From positions 2,094,707-2,158,706 of the forward strand of contig QANY01007306.1 of the NCBI GenBank assembly GCA_003255025.1: a DNA stretch of 64,000 nucleotides, given 5' to 3'. Made by a program: the position numbers and the translations under genes. Source of the stretch: Datisca glomerata (Eukaryota > Streptophyta > Magnoliopsida > Cucurbitales > Datiscaceae). Shown here in pieces: positions 52,745 through 63,988 of the stretch (its first letter is position 1; each line of letters begins with the position of its first letter). A model generated the notes under the pieces. That model made no database searches and was not told the origin of the DNA. It worked only from the letters and a program-made list of their open reading frames with translations.

Positions 52745-52964
52745 TAGCAGCAAAAGGCGTGAAGGGCAGAAGAGAAAAGTAAGAAAGAAAGATGGAAAAA
52801 TACATGCAAGACTAGCACAAGAAAAGAAGAAGAAAGCAACTCAAAATATTATCATTAACCATGCAACTGTGTAGCTTAAATAGCCACACAATAAGCTGCA
52901 TGGAAATCGAGAATTACAAGCCAGCAGATAATTAAAACTAAAATGAAACTAATTACAGTTAACA
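52745..52964 (-). repeat. Copia 5' LTR, truncated at its inner end
   Basis: It matches 48231-48463. The inner part corresponding to 48120-48230 and the primer-binding site (normally TGGTATCAGAGC) are missing before the gag ATG. Confidence 0.8.
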
Positions 52965-52969
52965 AATGA

Positions 52970-53626
52970 ACGTTTAAATTTTATGTGAGATTCATATATG
53001 TGGGAAAAATATTTATTCTATATATAATCAGTGAAAGTTTATGTGATAAGTCATTCAGGTACGTATTCCTTCAACAAAATATTAAGGGTGCTGAAATACC
53101 CCCCAAAAAAATTCATAGTCCATATGTATATATTCTAACAGCACACCCTACTTTTTATATTCTTATAGGGTTTAACTTGTAAAAGAGTTAAACCCGTTTG
53201 ATTAAACAACGACCTCTGATCAATTTGAGCATTTTTTAGAATAAAAAAATATCATTACAATTCAGTTGATCATAAAAGAATTTTACAAATAAGTTATGAA
53301 TTAAGTTGGCTTCCTCAAGGTTACTTATTCTGTACATGATTTACCATTGTTAATTAAATAAGTGAAGTTAATATTAAGTTTGAAATATTAAATTAATTAA
53401 TTAGTTAAAAGAAAGCAACAATCCAAATTGAGGACAATGTTGACGACAAGGCCTTGGGAAAAGCTACCAACACAATCAAACACTCTCACTGGCCCTTTCA
53501 TGAGTAAACTCCACGTTAAAAATATCTCCCTTTTTTTTCTGTTTGTCTCTCTGTACAAGGCTAGAATTGTACAAGTCTTGGCATTGTACAAGTGTAATAT
53601 AGATAGGTCAAATAAGAAACATGTCT

Positions 53627-53629
<3 letters not shown>
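52970..53629. other. MYB upstream region
   Basis: AT-rich intergenic sequence with no gene. It lies between the copia element and the GA tract and would contain distal MYB promoter elements, none of which I can identify with confidence. Confidence 0.4.

Positions 53630-53687
<58 letters not shown>
53630..53687 (+). repeat. (GA)29 microsatellite
   Basis: 58 bp of uninterrupted GA, 143 nt upstream of the MYB start codon. It lies just upstream of a TATA-like ATATAAAG at 53731. GA tracts near plant start sites can bind GAGA-binding (BPC) proteins; whether this one does is unknown. Confidence 0.95.
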
Positions 53688-53690
<3 letters not shown>

Positions 53691-53730
53691 ACTAATAAAT
53701 TATGGTACTTTTTTCCGTAATAGGAGCTAA

Positions 53731-53738
53731 ATATAAAG
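53731..53738 (+). promoter_or_regulatory. Probable TATA box of the MYB gene
   Basis: ATATAAAG lies 92-99 nt upstream of the start codon, giving a short 5' UTR of about 60-65 nt. Confidence 0.5.
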
Positions 53739-53829
53739 AAGAAGAAGCTTAGCTAGAAACCAAACAATATAACTGCGAAGGAAATTTTGTGTGTGTTGGT
53801 TTGTGAGAGAGATTATAGAGAAGAGATCA

Positions 53830-55322
53830 ATGGGTCATCACTGTTGCAGCAAACAGAAGGTTAAGAGAGGATTATGGTCTCCTGAAGAAGATGAGAAGCT
53901 TGTTAACTTCATCACCAACCATGGCCATGGTTCTTGGAGCTCTGTCCCTAAACTCGCAGGTATATTAATTCAAATATTATAACTGCTAAATCTCTGTCCC
54001 TAAACTGCCCACATTTTGACCTACTTTTCGTCGAATGGAGGAAGATAGATAAATCAACACAAATAGCTAGCTATGCATTGGTTTCTTGTCATAATTAACA
54101 TGTTGGCTTCGGTCGATGAAAGATAATCGTCGTATCAAAGCAAATGGGAATTGATTTTCTTCGTCGTTGTTGATTTGAAGCAAATGGTTTTACGAACTGT
54201 TATGATGTGACAGTGACATAATATTTTGTCACCACATATTTTATAACTCATATATACCTCTCATAGTAGTTTTCAAATTTTACGATTTTTTTCATAAAAA
54301 ATAAAAAAGCTTAATTACTTCGTTTTCTAATGTTAATTGAAGGGTTGCAAAGATGTGGGAAAAGTTGCAGATTGAGATGGATAAATTATTTGAGACCAGA
54401 TTTGAAGAGAGGATCCTTTACAGCACAAGAAGAGAGAACGATTATTGATGTTCATAGAATCTTAGGAAACAGATGGGCTCAAATAGCGAAGCATTTACCA
54501 GGTAGAACAGATAACGAGATTAAGAATTTTTGGAATTCATGCATCAAGAAAAAACTCATTGCACAAGGCTTAGATCCCAGTACCCATAATCTTCTTCCTT
54601 CTAACAAAAATAACAACCCTAGTAATAGTATTGCTACTAGTTTGTCCAATTTCGTCTCTCACATCACCTCAAAACCAAAATTACCAAAACCAAAACTAAA
54701 TTCAGTTTTCTCTTTAAATTCTCAAATGACAGAAACTTGTATTGATTTTGAAACTAAATTATCACCTTTTATACCATCTGATCATCGTCTTTCAGTTTCT
54801 CCTTCCGATAATAACAACAACAATAATAACAATACAACGAATTATGATTTCTCGGTACAACAAGATCACCAATGCTCAACCTTATCAACTTGTTATAGTG
54901 CATATGAAAACAACCTTAACATGGGTTGGGAAAATATCCAAAATATTGAAAATAATTCAAGTGGGTTTGGGAATATTGTGGAAGCTGATGAGAATTGCAT
55001 GTGGAGTAGTGGCAATTTTATTGAACCAACAGTACAACAGGAAGATCATGAAGTAACACTGCAGCCACACGAGATGGAAATTAAGGCTTGGGAACTAGTG
55101 GGGAATGAAAAGACGAATGAAGTGATTGGCTGCGGCGGTGACACCCAATGTGGTGGCTGTGGTGGTAGTGGTGACACCGGCGGTGGCGATAACATGGATG
55201 CTACATTTTATGAAAACTCTATTAGTTTTGATTTTGATTTTATGGAGTCAGCTACATCCATGTCTTCCCTACTGTATAATAATGTTAGCCCCACGAATCA
55301 ATTAGCATGGGATTTTTACTGA
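53830..55322 (+). CDS. R2R3-MYB transcription factor, two exons
   Basis: Exon 1 is 53830-53959, intron 53960-54342 (GT..AG, phase 1), exon 2 54343-55322; 369 aa. The start ATG was chosen because [20 protein letters not shown] is the conserved start of this MYB group. R2 (about residues 14-65) has regularly spaced Trp ([32 protein letters not shown]). R3 (about 67-116) has [40 protein letters not shown]. They bind DNA in the nucleus. The C-terminal half is Asn- and Gly-rich and ends in acidic text (SFDFDFMES) that may activate transcription. The N-terminus and linker are closest to MYB26/MYB103/MYB61-type regulators of secondary wall or anther development; the exact orthologue is not assigned. 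No second R3 intron is present. The gene looks intact. Confidence 0.92.
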
Positions 55323-56479
55323 TTTTTTGTTTTGTTTTACTTTACATGTACATTATTAACCAATGTATTGATCTTTTTGCTTTACTTTGGTAAGTCCAAA
55401 TAAGATATACTTAAGGGAATTAATGATCATTTTCTTTATACTCTTTTTTTCCCTAATGTGGGGAAAACTACATATTTAGTCAAGATGTACTTTATAATAA
55501 CTCGTTGCTTTCAACTTAGTCTATTGTTTTTAATATTTTGTTTTTCAATTTTCTCTTATAATTTAAGTCGTTTCAATGAAGCCCTTCCGTCCATTTTTAT
55601 GCATTAAAAATGAGTACTAACTGTAGAGATTGAAACAGTTTATTTTTATCTTTTTTTTGCATAGTACATTCATTAATTCTTCAGAGAAGAGAACTTTTTT
55701 AGCAATACGATATGATATATATATACACACACGTGCGCCTAGTGGTGTAATGGGTTTCCAGGAAACAAGTTAAAATTTTGAAGTTGATAGTTTGCAAGTT
55801 CTTTGCTTGGATTATTCATAATTTTTGTTTGTTACTTATGAGGGGGGTTTTGGATCATAACTACTGTTTGTCCACAAGTTTTTCTTTTAGAATATATTAA
55901 TATTTCAAGAGTATCTTTTTGGGTATTTGGTCTGAAGATTTTCATTAATGCTAGACTCAAGTTAGCTATTTCTAAAGGGATTGAACAACTGCTAAACACA
56001 CATAAGTGGATAGTAATCCCAAAACAAAAAAAGTTGGCTAGGAAAAACAGCCCAAGTGAATAATTAAGATATCTACCTTATTATATCATAGAACCGATAA
56101 GCACATGAGTGTGCTAATTAAGATATCTACAGATGGAATGTGGACAGTGACGGATACATGATCCTAATTTAGGTGTCGTTAGACGTAAGAACATAATGGT
56201 CAATATTATTATTTTTTTAATTTTAATATTTAAAAATTAATTTATTAGTAATGCTTGAGGATTCTTAGAATTAGTAAACAAATTTTATTAATGGAATAAG
56301 CAATCATAAGGAGATAAGGAATTAGGTTTCGTTTACATTTATCACTATTTATCAGCGACCTTTAAAGAATGGATCTTGGTTCAACCAACATGACCATCCC
56401 ATGAGGTGGATACATAATATATTTAACATATTTTCATAGAAATAAATAGAATATATAAAACAAACATTAATGGAATCAA
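55323..56479. other. MYB 3' flank, no gene seen
   Basis: The first 100-200 nt probably hold the 3' UTR. The rest is AT-rich with a short CA/TA microsatellite near 55718-55732. No coding motif. Confidence 0.45.
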
Positions 56480-57361
56480 CATTTATAACTTGTCGCAATG
56501 TGCACGTGACGCGGAGAGGCGATTAAAAAATTATTTTTTGCATGAAAAAGAAATTTAAAGTCGGCACCAATTATTTTAGGGTGTGATTGGTCACCCAATT
56601 TTAAGATGAAAATTTTGGTCTATGAAAACTCAAAGTTGGTTCGAGAGTCGTTTGTGTATGAGAATGTATTGGCACTCCACAACACCCATTATAAAATGGT
56701 TATCAAATTTAATTAAATGCTATCCAATTTTTTATTCTAAGGCAAATGTTAAAGAAATTCACTTTTGAATGTCCCATTTGGTGCATTTTGTATCATAAAA
56801 GTGAACAAAATAAATTTCCTTTAATGGGTGGTTCAAAGACCATTGAAAAATTATTTTTTTATTCTTGTATCTTTTTAAATCAAAGCATTATTAGAGTTAT
56901 TCTCGGTATCCCAAGAATAACTCCTCACCTCAGTAGTTTGAGAAGTTTGGTATCCTGAAAATCTCAAAATCCGTCGTCGGCTTTTGTTCAGTGAAAAATT
57001 AAATAATGGAAGTAACAGAATTTAAATCTAATTGTTAAAATTATAATCCACACATACATGAACATTAACTCTAATAATAAGGGAATAATGCAAGAATCAC
57101 ATTATAAACATGACGATATAAGAATGCTAAATAAATAAACATGTAAAGAAAATAAATGTTAATAATTACAACAAAAGGGAAGTAAAAGAATAGACATAAA
57201 GTTATAAGATGTCAAATTATAGAAAAAATAAAATGTTGAGATTATATAAAACATGCATAAAAAGCAATACATGTAAGCATAAAGTAAAAACAACACTATG
57301 TAATAAATGAAAGAAAAAGAAAGAAAAAGAAATTAAAAAAGAAAAAATATATATACAAGGG

Positions 57362-57385
57362 GCAAGAGCTGCATGCAGCTCTTGC
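57362..57385. repeat. 24-bp perfect palindrome in LTR
   Basis: The arm GCAAGAGCTGCA joins its complement TGCAGCTCTTGC with no loop. Next to it, TGCAACAGA and TCTGTTGCA form a second inverted pair (about 57385-57414). Confidence 0.9.
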
Positions 57386-58350
57386 TGCAACAGATGAAGA
57401 CTTTCCTCTGTTGCAATAGAGGAAAAATCTCCATTGTTGCTAACTTTTTATATTTTTTATATTTTATAATATAATATATTATGATATAATAATAATAGTA
57501 ACAATAATAATAGTAATAATAATAATATTATTAAATAAATAAATGATAAAAAATTGAAAGAAAAATGATGAAAAACAATAGATTTTTTTTTAACATAAAT
57601 ATGTCCATTTTTTTATTTTTGGCTACTTAGTCTACTAATTACCATTTTTTCTTCCTTCCCTCATTAGTCATTGCTAATCAAATGGTAAATGGGATGATCA
57701 TGGATGATAATTAGTTCAAACAAGTGTCACAAAAATGATAAACATAATTTTTTAAAAAGAAATGACTTGTAGGAAAATTAAAAATTTCAAAACTTAGATA
57801 TTTGCATAATTTTGTATAGATGTTTTACTCTCTATTTTATGCATTGTTATGCGTGAGAAATTATCCTAGGGGATCTTTGCATCAAATGTACACTTTCAAC
57901 CCATTAAATGGTTGGTTCACATTGAGTTAATTTTTCCATCCCTAAAAAGTTTTATCCTCATCCTCATTAATTGAGTTGATGACAAAGACATCTCGTTATG
58001 CAACTTGTAAAAAAATCATCAATGCATGAAATTAAAGGGTTAAGATTTAAAGTAGGAGAAATGATAAAGAATGAACAATCAACTTATGTATGAAAAAAGA
58101 TACAAAAGATATCAACTACATGAATATGAAGAAGAGAGATGAACAAGATATATTATGAGCAAATGTACAAGACATTTAAGCTACCTTAAGAAAAAGAATG
58201 GAAGAAGATGAAAATAATAGAAGTGTAGAATCTCTTACTCTCTCCAAAATCACCTCTCTTTCTCACTCCAAATCCCTCTCTTTCTCACTCTAAAAAATGG
58301 CTTCCTTTTCTCACACTCCAAAGAGACCCTTCCTCAAGTGAATACCTCAC

Positions 58351-58363
58351 TCCTATTTATAGG
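58351..58363 (-). promoter_or_regulatory. LTR TATA box (Ogre-type element)
   Basis: The minus strand reads TCCTATAAATAGGA, followed by CT- and GA-rich transcribed-leader-like repeats (58230-58320). Confidence 0.55.
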
Positions 58364-58554
58364 AAAAATTAGGATTTGCCTTTTTTACTTTTAGTTTTTT
58401 TTTCACTTTTTACTTTTTAGTCATTGGACCACTTTTCTTATTTTAGTATTCGACTAGTTTTCAAATTATACATATAGTCTTCGACTATTATATGAGCCAA
58501 AATATAAAATATGTATATTTAATGTATTAGACCGGATAAAATACGGTATCTACA

Positions 58555-58570
58555 GCTGCCCTCCTTTGAG
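58555..58570 (-). other. Polypurine tract of the Ogre-type element
   Basis: The minus strand reads CTCAAAGGAGGGCAGC directly before the LTR start TGTAGATACC. This is where plus-strand cDNA synthesis would be primed. Confidence 0.75.
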
Positions 58571-58659
58571 TACGCTTCTGATCTCAGAAGGTGTACAAAG
58601 GTTTAGATAAGTATTTTTGATCAGTACAAGAAAACAATATAGGGGAATAGAAACCTCGA

Positions 58660-59210
58660 CTAAATAAGGTTCTATGAGATGGAATGGGAATGAAATGGAC
58701 CTAGATAAACACAGGCTTCGACCTCGCTCAATGCAGGTTCGATTTAACCGATATTTTTGAAAGGAAATGAACCTGGATGGATGCAGGCTTCGACCTTGAC
58801 TCACTGCGGGTTCGATTTAACTGTAGATATTGAAATGGACCAGACGCTGACACCGGGCTTCAACCGCGACCAAGTCGGGTTCTATTTAACCAAAGATATT
58901 TGAAAGGAAAATGAACCTGGATAGACACAGGCTTCGACATCGACTTAATTTGGGTTCGATTTAACCATATTAATTGAAAAGGAAATGGACCTGGCGCTGA
59001 CACTAGGCTTCGACCTCGACTCGATTTAGGTTCGATTTAACCATATTAATTGAAACGGACCAGGCGCTGACACCGGGTTTCGACCGCGACTAAGTCGGGT
59101 TCGATTCAACCGAAGATATTTGAAAGGAAAACGGACCTGGATAGACACAAGTTTCGACCTCGACTCAATTCAGTTTCTATTTAACCATATTAATTGATGT
59201 TGAAGTTGAC
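58660..59210 (-). repeat. Tandem array, about 75-85-bp unit, about 7 copies
   Basis: The units share GACCTGGATAGACACAGGCT, TCGACCTCGACTCAATT and GGGTTCGATTTAACCATATT with many variants. A subset replaces the start with CAGGCGCTGACACCGGG. The array lies between pol and the 3' LTR, as is usual for Ogre elements, and is unrelated to the arrays in E1 and E3. Confidence 0.9.
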
Positions 59211-60035
59211 TTATGGAAGTCTCATATGACAACAAAAGCTAGACTAATGCATGCTTTAAATGTTGGAAAGTTATGTGTGAATTTTGAAAGAATATCATTA
59301 AGTGATTCATACACCTGAATTTGTCAGAACAACTAATGTCGTGCATGTCTATGCATCGTAATTCTTGAACATAAATGTAAAGTAGTGATTTTGAATGCAT
59401 GCATGCTATGCATGATTGTGATTATAAGAAAATTATATGATGATTTTTTAGTCATATCCAACATCTTTTAGAACAATCACTTGGCCTAGGATCATGGACT
59501 CGCAATGACATATCGAACATACTTTTAGGAAAATGATACATCCTTATTTATTAGTTTATGCCCCAGTATTTGGCTCCATGTCAGTGATGAGTAATTTCTC
59601 TACTTCTCTTCTATACTTTAATTGCAATCCTCCAATCATGCTTTAGCCTTCGTTATGTGCATACCAACTTTCTCGTGATCACTTTTCAGATTCCCTCTCG
59701 TACTCAGACCGCTTTTCTTAGTTCCTATTCTTTTCTTTTTTTCTTTTTTAATTAGCTTTTACCTAACCAAGTTTATGCTTCTGAGTTATTTCAAGAGTAA
59801 TTAATGATATCTTAAAATTGAGAAGAATAAAAAATAATGGAAATAAGGAGAAGATGAAGTATATGTATTTGTCAACTGAGAAAGAAAAAAAGGATCTTCA
59901 TTGATGATGAATAATGTTTACAAACGATGATTTGGAAAAATAAAAAAAATGGAGGAAGGATTTCTCCAGTATTCGAGACAGTTTTTTTTTAAACATTTTT
60001 TTTGCCTAACTTTACTTTTCCCATACTTAGAGTGG
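59211..60035 (-). other. 3' untranslated part of the Ogre-type element
   Basis: AT-rich sequence with no coding frame longer than chance, between the integrase stop at 60036 and the tandem array. Confidence 0.5.
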
Positions 60036-61359
60036 TCAAACGAAGTACTTCTTGACTGTATCAGAATTAACTGTGTGCAGTAAATAATCTCCGTCCATGT
60101 TTGTTAGCATGAGATCTCCTCCCGAGAAAGCCTTCTTGACAATGAAATGTCCTTCATAATTTAGGGTCCACTTCCCCTGGTGATCCTTTTGATATGTGAG
60201 TATCTTTTTTAACACCAAGTCTCTTTCTCGGAAACATCGGGGACATATTTTTTGTCATATGCGTGCATCATTTTTCTTTGATATAATTGCCCTCTACATA
60301 ATGCAGTCAATCTTTTTTCCTTGTTGAAATTCAATTGCTCATATCATGTTTGTACCCACTATGCTTCTTCTGATTTCGCCTTCATTAAAACTCTGAGGGA
60401 GGGAATTTCCACCTCAATTGGAAGGACCGCTTCCATGCCATGAACCAAAGAGAATGGCGTTGCCCCAGTTGATGTTCGTACTGATGTGCGGTACCCATGC
60501 AGTACAAACGGGAGCATCTCATGCCAATCCTTATAAACCTCCGTCATCTACTCTATGATCCTTTTTATGTTCTTATTGGCTGCTTCCACTGCTCCGTTCA
60601 TTTTCGAACGATAAGGAGATGAATTATGATGCTTAATTTTGAATTGCTCACATAATTCTTTCATCATCTTGTTATTTAAATTTATCCCATTATCTGTGAT
60701 GATCCTTCCAGGTAGACCATATCGACAAATTAACTCTTTTTTAATAAACTTAACAACCGCACTTCTGGTTACACTCGAATAAGAAATTGCCTCCACCCAT
60801 TTGGTAAAATAATCTATGGAGACCAAATGAAACGATTCCCGTTAGAGGATTTGGGTGTGATAAGACCAATGACGTCTATGACCCACATAGAGAATGGCCA
60901 AGGCACTGCCATTACATATAAATGGGATGCGGGTACGTAAATTTTATCCGCATAAATTTGGCATTTATGACATTTCTTGGCGTACTTGATGCAGTCAGAT
61001 TCTAGAGTTAACCAATAATATCATGCTCTCAAGATTTGTTTTACCATCATATGTCCATTAGCATGAACTCCACAAATTTCTTCGTAAACTTCCTCTATGA
61101 TTTGATTTTCTTCCCTTGCATCAACACATCTTAAAAGCACCATATCATGGTTTCTTTTGTAGAGTATTTCACCATTCAAGAAGAAACTCATGGACAATCT
61201 TCTAATAGTGCGTTTATCATTCTCAGAAGATTTGGATGAATATTCTCCATTCTTTATATACTGCTTGATGTTGTAATACCATGGTCTTGTGTCTGGCTCT
61301 TCTTCAATACTCATACAGTGAGAAGGAAAATCTCGTTTCTCAATTTTTGTAGGTTGCAC
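60036..61359 (-). pseudogene. Ogre-type integrase
   Basis: The HHCC-type N-terminal part (61359-61021) contains EEVYEEICGVHANGHMMVKQ and, after a stop, KKCHKCQIYADKI. The DDE core shows WVIDVIGLI (first D), MVSIDYFTKWVEAISYSSV, GRIITDNGINLNNKMM (second D) and SKMNGAVEAANKNIKRI (E). A later block (60547-60359) has WHEMLPFVLHGYRTSVRTST, then GATPFSLVHGMEAVLP. The C-terminal end (60218-60036) has VKKAFSGGDLMLTNMDG. The catalytic D, D and E are all readable, but stops at about 61020, 60548 and 60358 split the frame. It would insert element cDNA if intact. Confidence 0.85.
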
Positions 61360-61469
61360 TTCTTCCTTAAAGTCTGCGGCATGGATGCTAGAATTGCCAG
61401 TGCATCTGCAATTTGATTATTCTCTCTGGGTATTTGATCAAATGAGATCACTTCAAAAGTTCAGCTTAA

Positions 61470-62268
61470 CTTAATTACATGTTTTTTTGTAAGGTACCAG
61501 CTTGGAGTCTCTAGCTTCCCATTCCCTGTTTAGTTATTTTATCACCAATAACGAATCTCCGTACACTCGAAACTTCCTTATCTTCATATCATAAGCTGGT
61601 TGAATTTCCATGGAACATGCCTCATATTCTGCCAAATTGTTTGTGCAGTCAAAGCATAGTTTTGCCGTGAATGGGAACAACTTTCCCTAGGGAGATATGA
61701 GGATTGCCCCAATTCTATGTCCTACATCATTAGGCGCGCCATCAAATAACATTGTCCCCAATTCTTGATCCATAGATTCTACTTCATTTTTTAATATGAC
61801 TGATATGTTCTCATTAGAAAAATAAAACTTCATAGGCTCATAATCTTGCACTGGTTGATCTGCAAGATAATCAGCAAGTACACTTTCTTTTAATGATTTT
61901 CTCGTGACATAAACAATATCATATTCTGTGAGCAACATTTGTCATTTATCGATTCGCCTAGAAAGTGATGGCTTTTCAAAGATATATTTGATTGGATCCA
62001 TATTTGAAATTAACCAAGTGGTGTGGTATGACATGTACTGTCTAAGCCAATGAGCAACCCAGGTTAATGCGCAACACGTTTTCTCCAACATCGAATAATT
62101 AGTCTCATAATTTGTGAACCTTTTGCTTAAATAGTATATTGCTTGTTCTTTCCTTCCAGAGGCGTCATGTTGACCAAGTATGCAACCCGTGGATTTTCCT
62201 GTCACTGTAAGATACAAAATGAGTGGACGTCCTGGAGTTGGAGGAACAAGTATATGCGGATTTTGCAA
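61470..62268 (-). pseudogene. Ogre-type RNase H plus aRNH
   Basis: RNase H (62268-61942) has GRPLILYLTVTGKSTGCILG, EQAIYYLSKRFTNYETNYSM and KTCCALTWVAHWLRQYM. It continues in a second frame (61938-61687) with VLADYLADQPVQDYEP. The aRNH then begins: LGTMLFDGAPNDVGHRIGAI (first D), followed in a further broken frame by NNLAEYEAC and YGDSLLVI. Dual RNase H confirms the Tat lineage. One stop near 61940 and others after 61687 break it. Confidence 0.8.
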
Positions 62269-63478
62269 TTATTGCTTGATCTTCTCAAAAGTAATTTGAC
62301 AATCATCATTACATCCTTCTGTATCACTCTTGCGGAGAAGTTTAAAGATAGGTTCATAAGTTACAGTTAGCTGTGAGATGAACCGGGCTATGTAATTTAA
62401 TCTCCCCCAAAAATCTCTAACTTCCTTTTGAGTTTGAGGTGGCGGCATATCAATGATGGCTCGAACCTTGTCAGGGTCAACTTTTATTCCTTCCTTACTC
62501 ACGACAAAACCAAGTAGTTTCCCTGAAGACGTCGCGAATGTACACTTTGTCGGGTTAAGCTTTAATTGGAACTTTCTCAACCGTCCAAATAGTTTTCGCA
62601 GAATGACCGTATGATCTTCCCCTTGACGAGATTTGGCAATCATATCATCAACGTACACTTCGATTTCTTTATGCATCATATCATAAAACAGTGTTACCAT
62701 TGCCCGCTGGTAAGTCATCCCTGCATTCTTCAGACCAAATGGCATAACCTTATAACAAAATGTACCCCACAAAGTTATAAAAGTCATCTTTTCATGGTTT
62801 TCAGGAGCCATTTTGATTTGGTTATACCCCGAAAAACCATCCATGAAAGAGAAGGTTGAATGTCCTGCAGTGTTATCTATTAAGACATCGATATGAGGTA
62901 ATGGAAAATTATCCTTGGGGCTTGCCTGATTTAAGTCTCTATAATCGACGCACACCATTACTTTCTCATTTTTCTTCAGCACTGAAACTATGTTAATAAC
63001 CCATTCATGGTATTTTACTACTTCTAGAAAACCCGCATCTACTTGCTTTTTAACTTCTTCTTTGATTTGTACCAGCATGTCTGGTTTCATTTTCCGTAAC
63101 TTTTGTCGCACTAGTTTACTTTCGGGCATAAGTGGCAAATGATGAACCACGATATCAGTGTCTAGACCTGGCATATCTCGGCAAGACCATGCAAAGACGT
63201 CAATATACTCTTTGAGTAAGTCAATTAATTCTCGGCGGCTTTGGCTTGTCATATAAGTGCCGATTTGGACCTCTTTCGTCTCTCCCTCCAATCCCAAATC
63301 TATCACCTCCATTAACTCTTGATATGGTTGAGTTATTTTTTCATCCTCCTCTACCATTCTTAACATTTTCGGAGATGGTTAGAAATTATCCTCGTCACTT
63401 TCATCTGACTCTACGCTAAGAATGAGATTGTCAAAGTTATTGCTTATGCTATTGTTTTCAAAATCACCGTTCTCGAAC
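62269..63478 (-). CDS. Ogre-type reverse transcriptase (exon after intron)
   Basis: A 365-codon frame is open from 63366 to the frame break at 62269. It shows FAWSCRDMPGLDTDIVVHHL, the RT N-terminal KPDMLVQIKEEVKKQVDAGF, VCVDYRDLNQASPKDNFPLP, FSFMDGFSGYNQIKMAPENH (motif A), GTFCYKVMPFGLKNAGMTYQ, EVYVDDMIAKSRQGEDH (YVDD intact) and KLNPTKCTFATSSGKLLGFV. It copies element RNA into cDNA in cytoplasmic particles. The exon probably starts at 63478, after an acceptor CCGATTCAG. A stop at about 63380, just before MLRMVEEDEK, damages it. All RT catalytic aspartates are retained. Confidence 0.85.
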
Positions 63479-63743
63479 CTGAATCGGATTATTGGATTAA
63501 AGGAAGGCGAGAAAAGAAAATAAACAATGCATGAGTATAAACATCATTTAGATATGGGAAAAAAATAGACATGAAAGGAAGAATAAAAAGAACTGGAATT
63601 GTATTTATCATTAACAGAAGGAAATGAAACAAGTTTTTAGACTTTAATTCAAAGAGATGACATGAAACAAATGAAAGTGTAGGCCTATAACAACGAAATT
63701 CCTAAGACCTTAGGCATAATTATTAGAGTCTTGGCATTATTAC
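63479..63743 (-). other. Probable intron in Ogre pol
   Basis: On the minus strand the donor GTAATAAT follows TTTTCAAGA at 63744, and the acceptor CCGATTCAG ends at 63479 (265 nt). Splicing keeps the frame from the upstream acidic block into FENGDFENNSISNN. Ogre elements are known to carry an intron between protease and RT. Confidence 0.6.
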
Positions 63744-63988
63744 TCTTGAAAATTCTCAAGAAACACTGGCAACTCAGTGACATCCCAATTGTTAAGCTCA
63801 TGATCTGAATCATATCGCGAAACAAAGTCCTCTGTATTTGCACCTGATGATTTTTTCAAGATTACGGATATTGAAAGCTGGGTGATATCTTCCTCAAGGT
63901 TGTGTTGCTCTATTGTAATTGGCTCTTTGAATGAAATCCCCCCACTTCTAAAGGATTCAGAAATATGAGGTATGATTTTCATTTCCAC
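63744..63988 (-). CDS. Ogre-type polyprotein, upstream exon (partial)
   Basis: The frame has ISESFRSGGISFKEPITIEQ and SRYDSDHELNNWDVTELPVF before the donor at 63744. The acidic text is the linker between protease and RT. The frame continues beyond the right window edge, so the start is not visible. Confidence 0.6.

Larger units (their letters stand above)
48120..52964 (-). mobile_element. Ty1/copia retrotransposon, degenerate
   Basis: Minus-strand order is 5' LTR (52745-52964, truncated), gag (ATG 52737), protease, integrase, RT, RNase H, polypurine tract (GGGGG before 48463), 3' LTR (about 48120-48463). Integrase before RT is the copia order. The LTRs begin TGTTAACTGTAATTAG on the minus strand. 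AATGA at 52965-52969 and 48115-48119 may be the target duplication, though the 3' LTR end is not exactly fixed. Stops, shifts and a leader deletion make it inactive. Confidence 0.85.
56480..58554 (-). mobile_element. 3' LTR of the Ogre-type element
   Basis: It begins on the minus strand with TGTAGATACCGTATTTTATC (58554 downward), preceded by the polypurine tract. A TATA box, CCTATAAATAGG, is at 58351-58363. Near the far end, ATTGGTGCCGACTTTAAA (minus, about 56560) resembles the ATTGGTGGCGACTCC text known near the end of Ogre LTRs. The left end is approximate. Confidence 0.6.
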
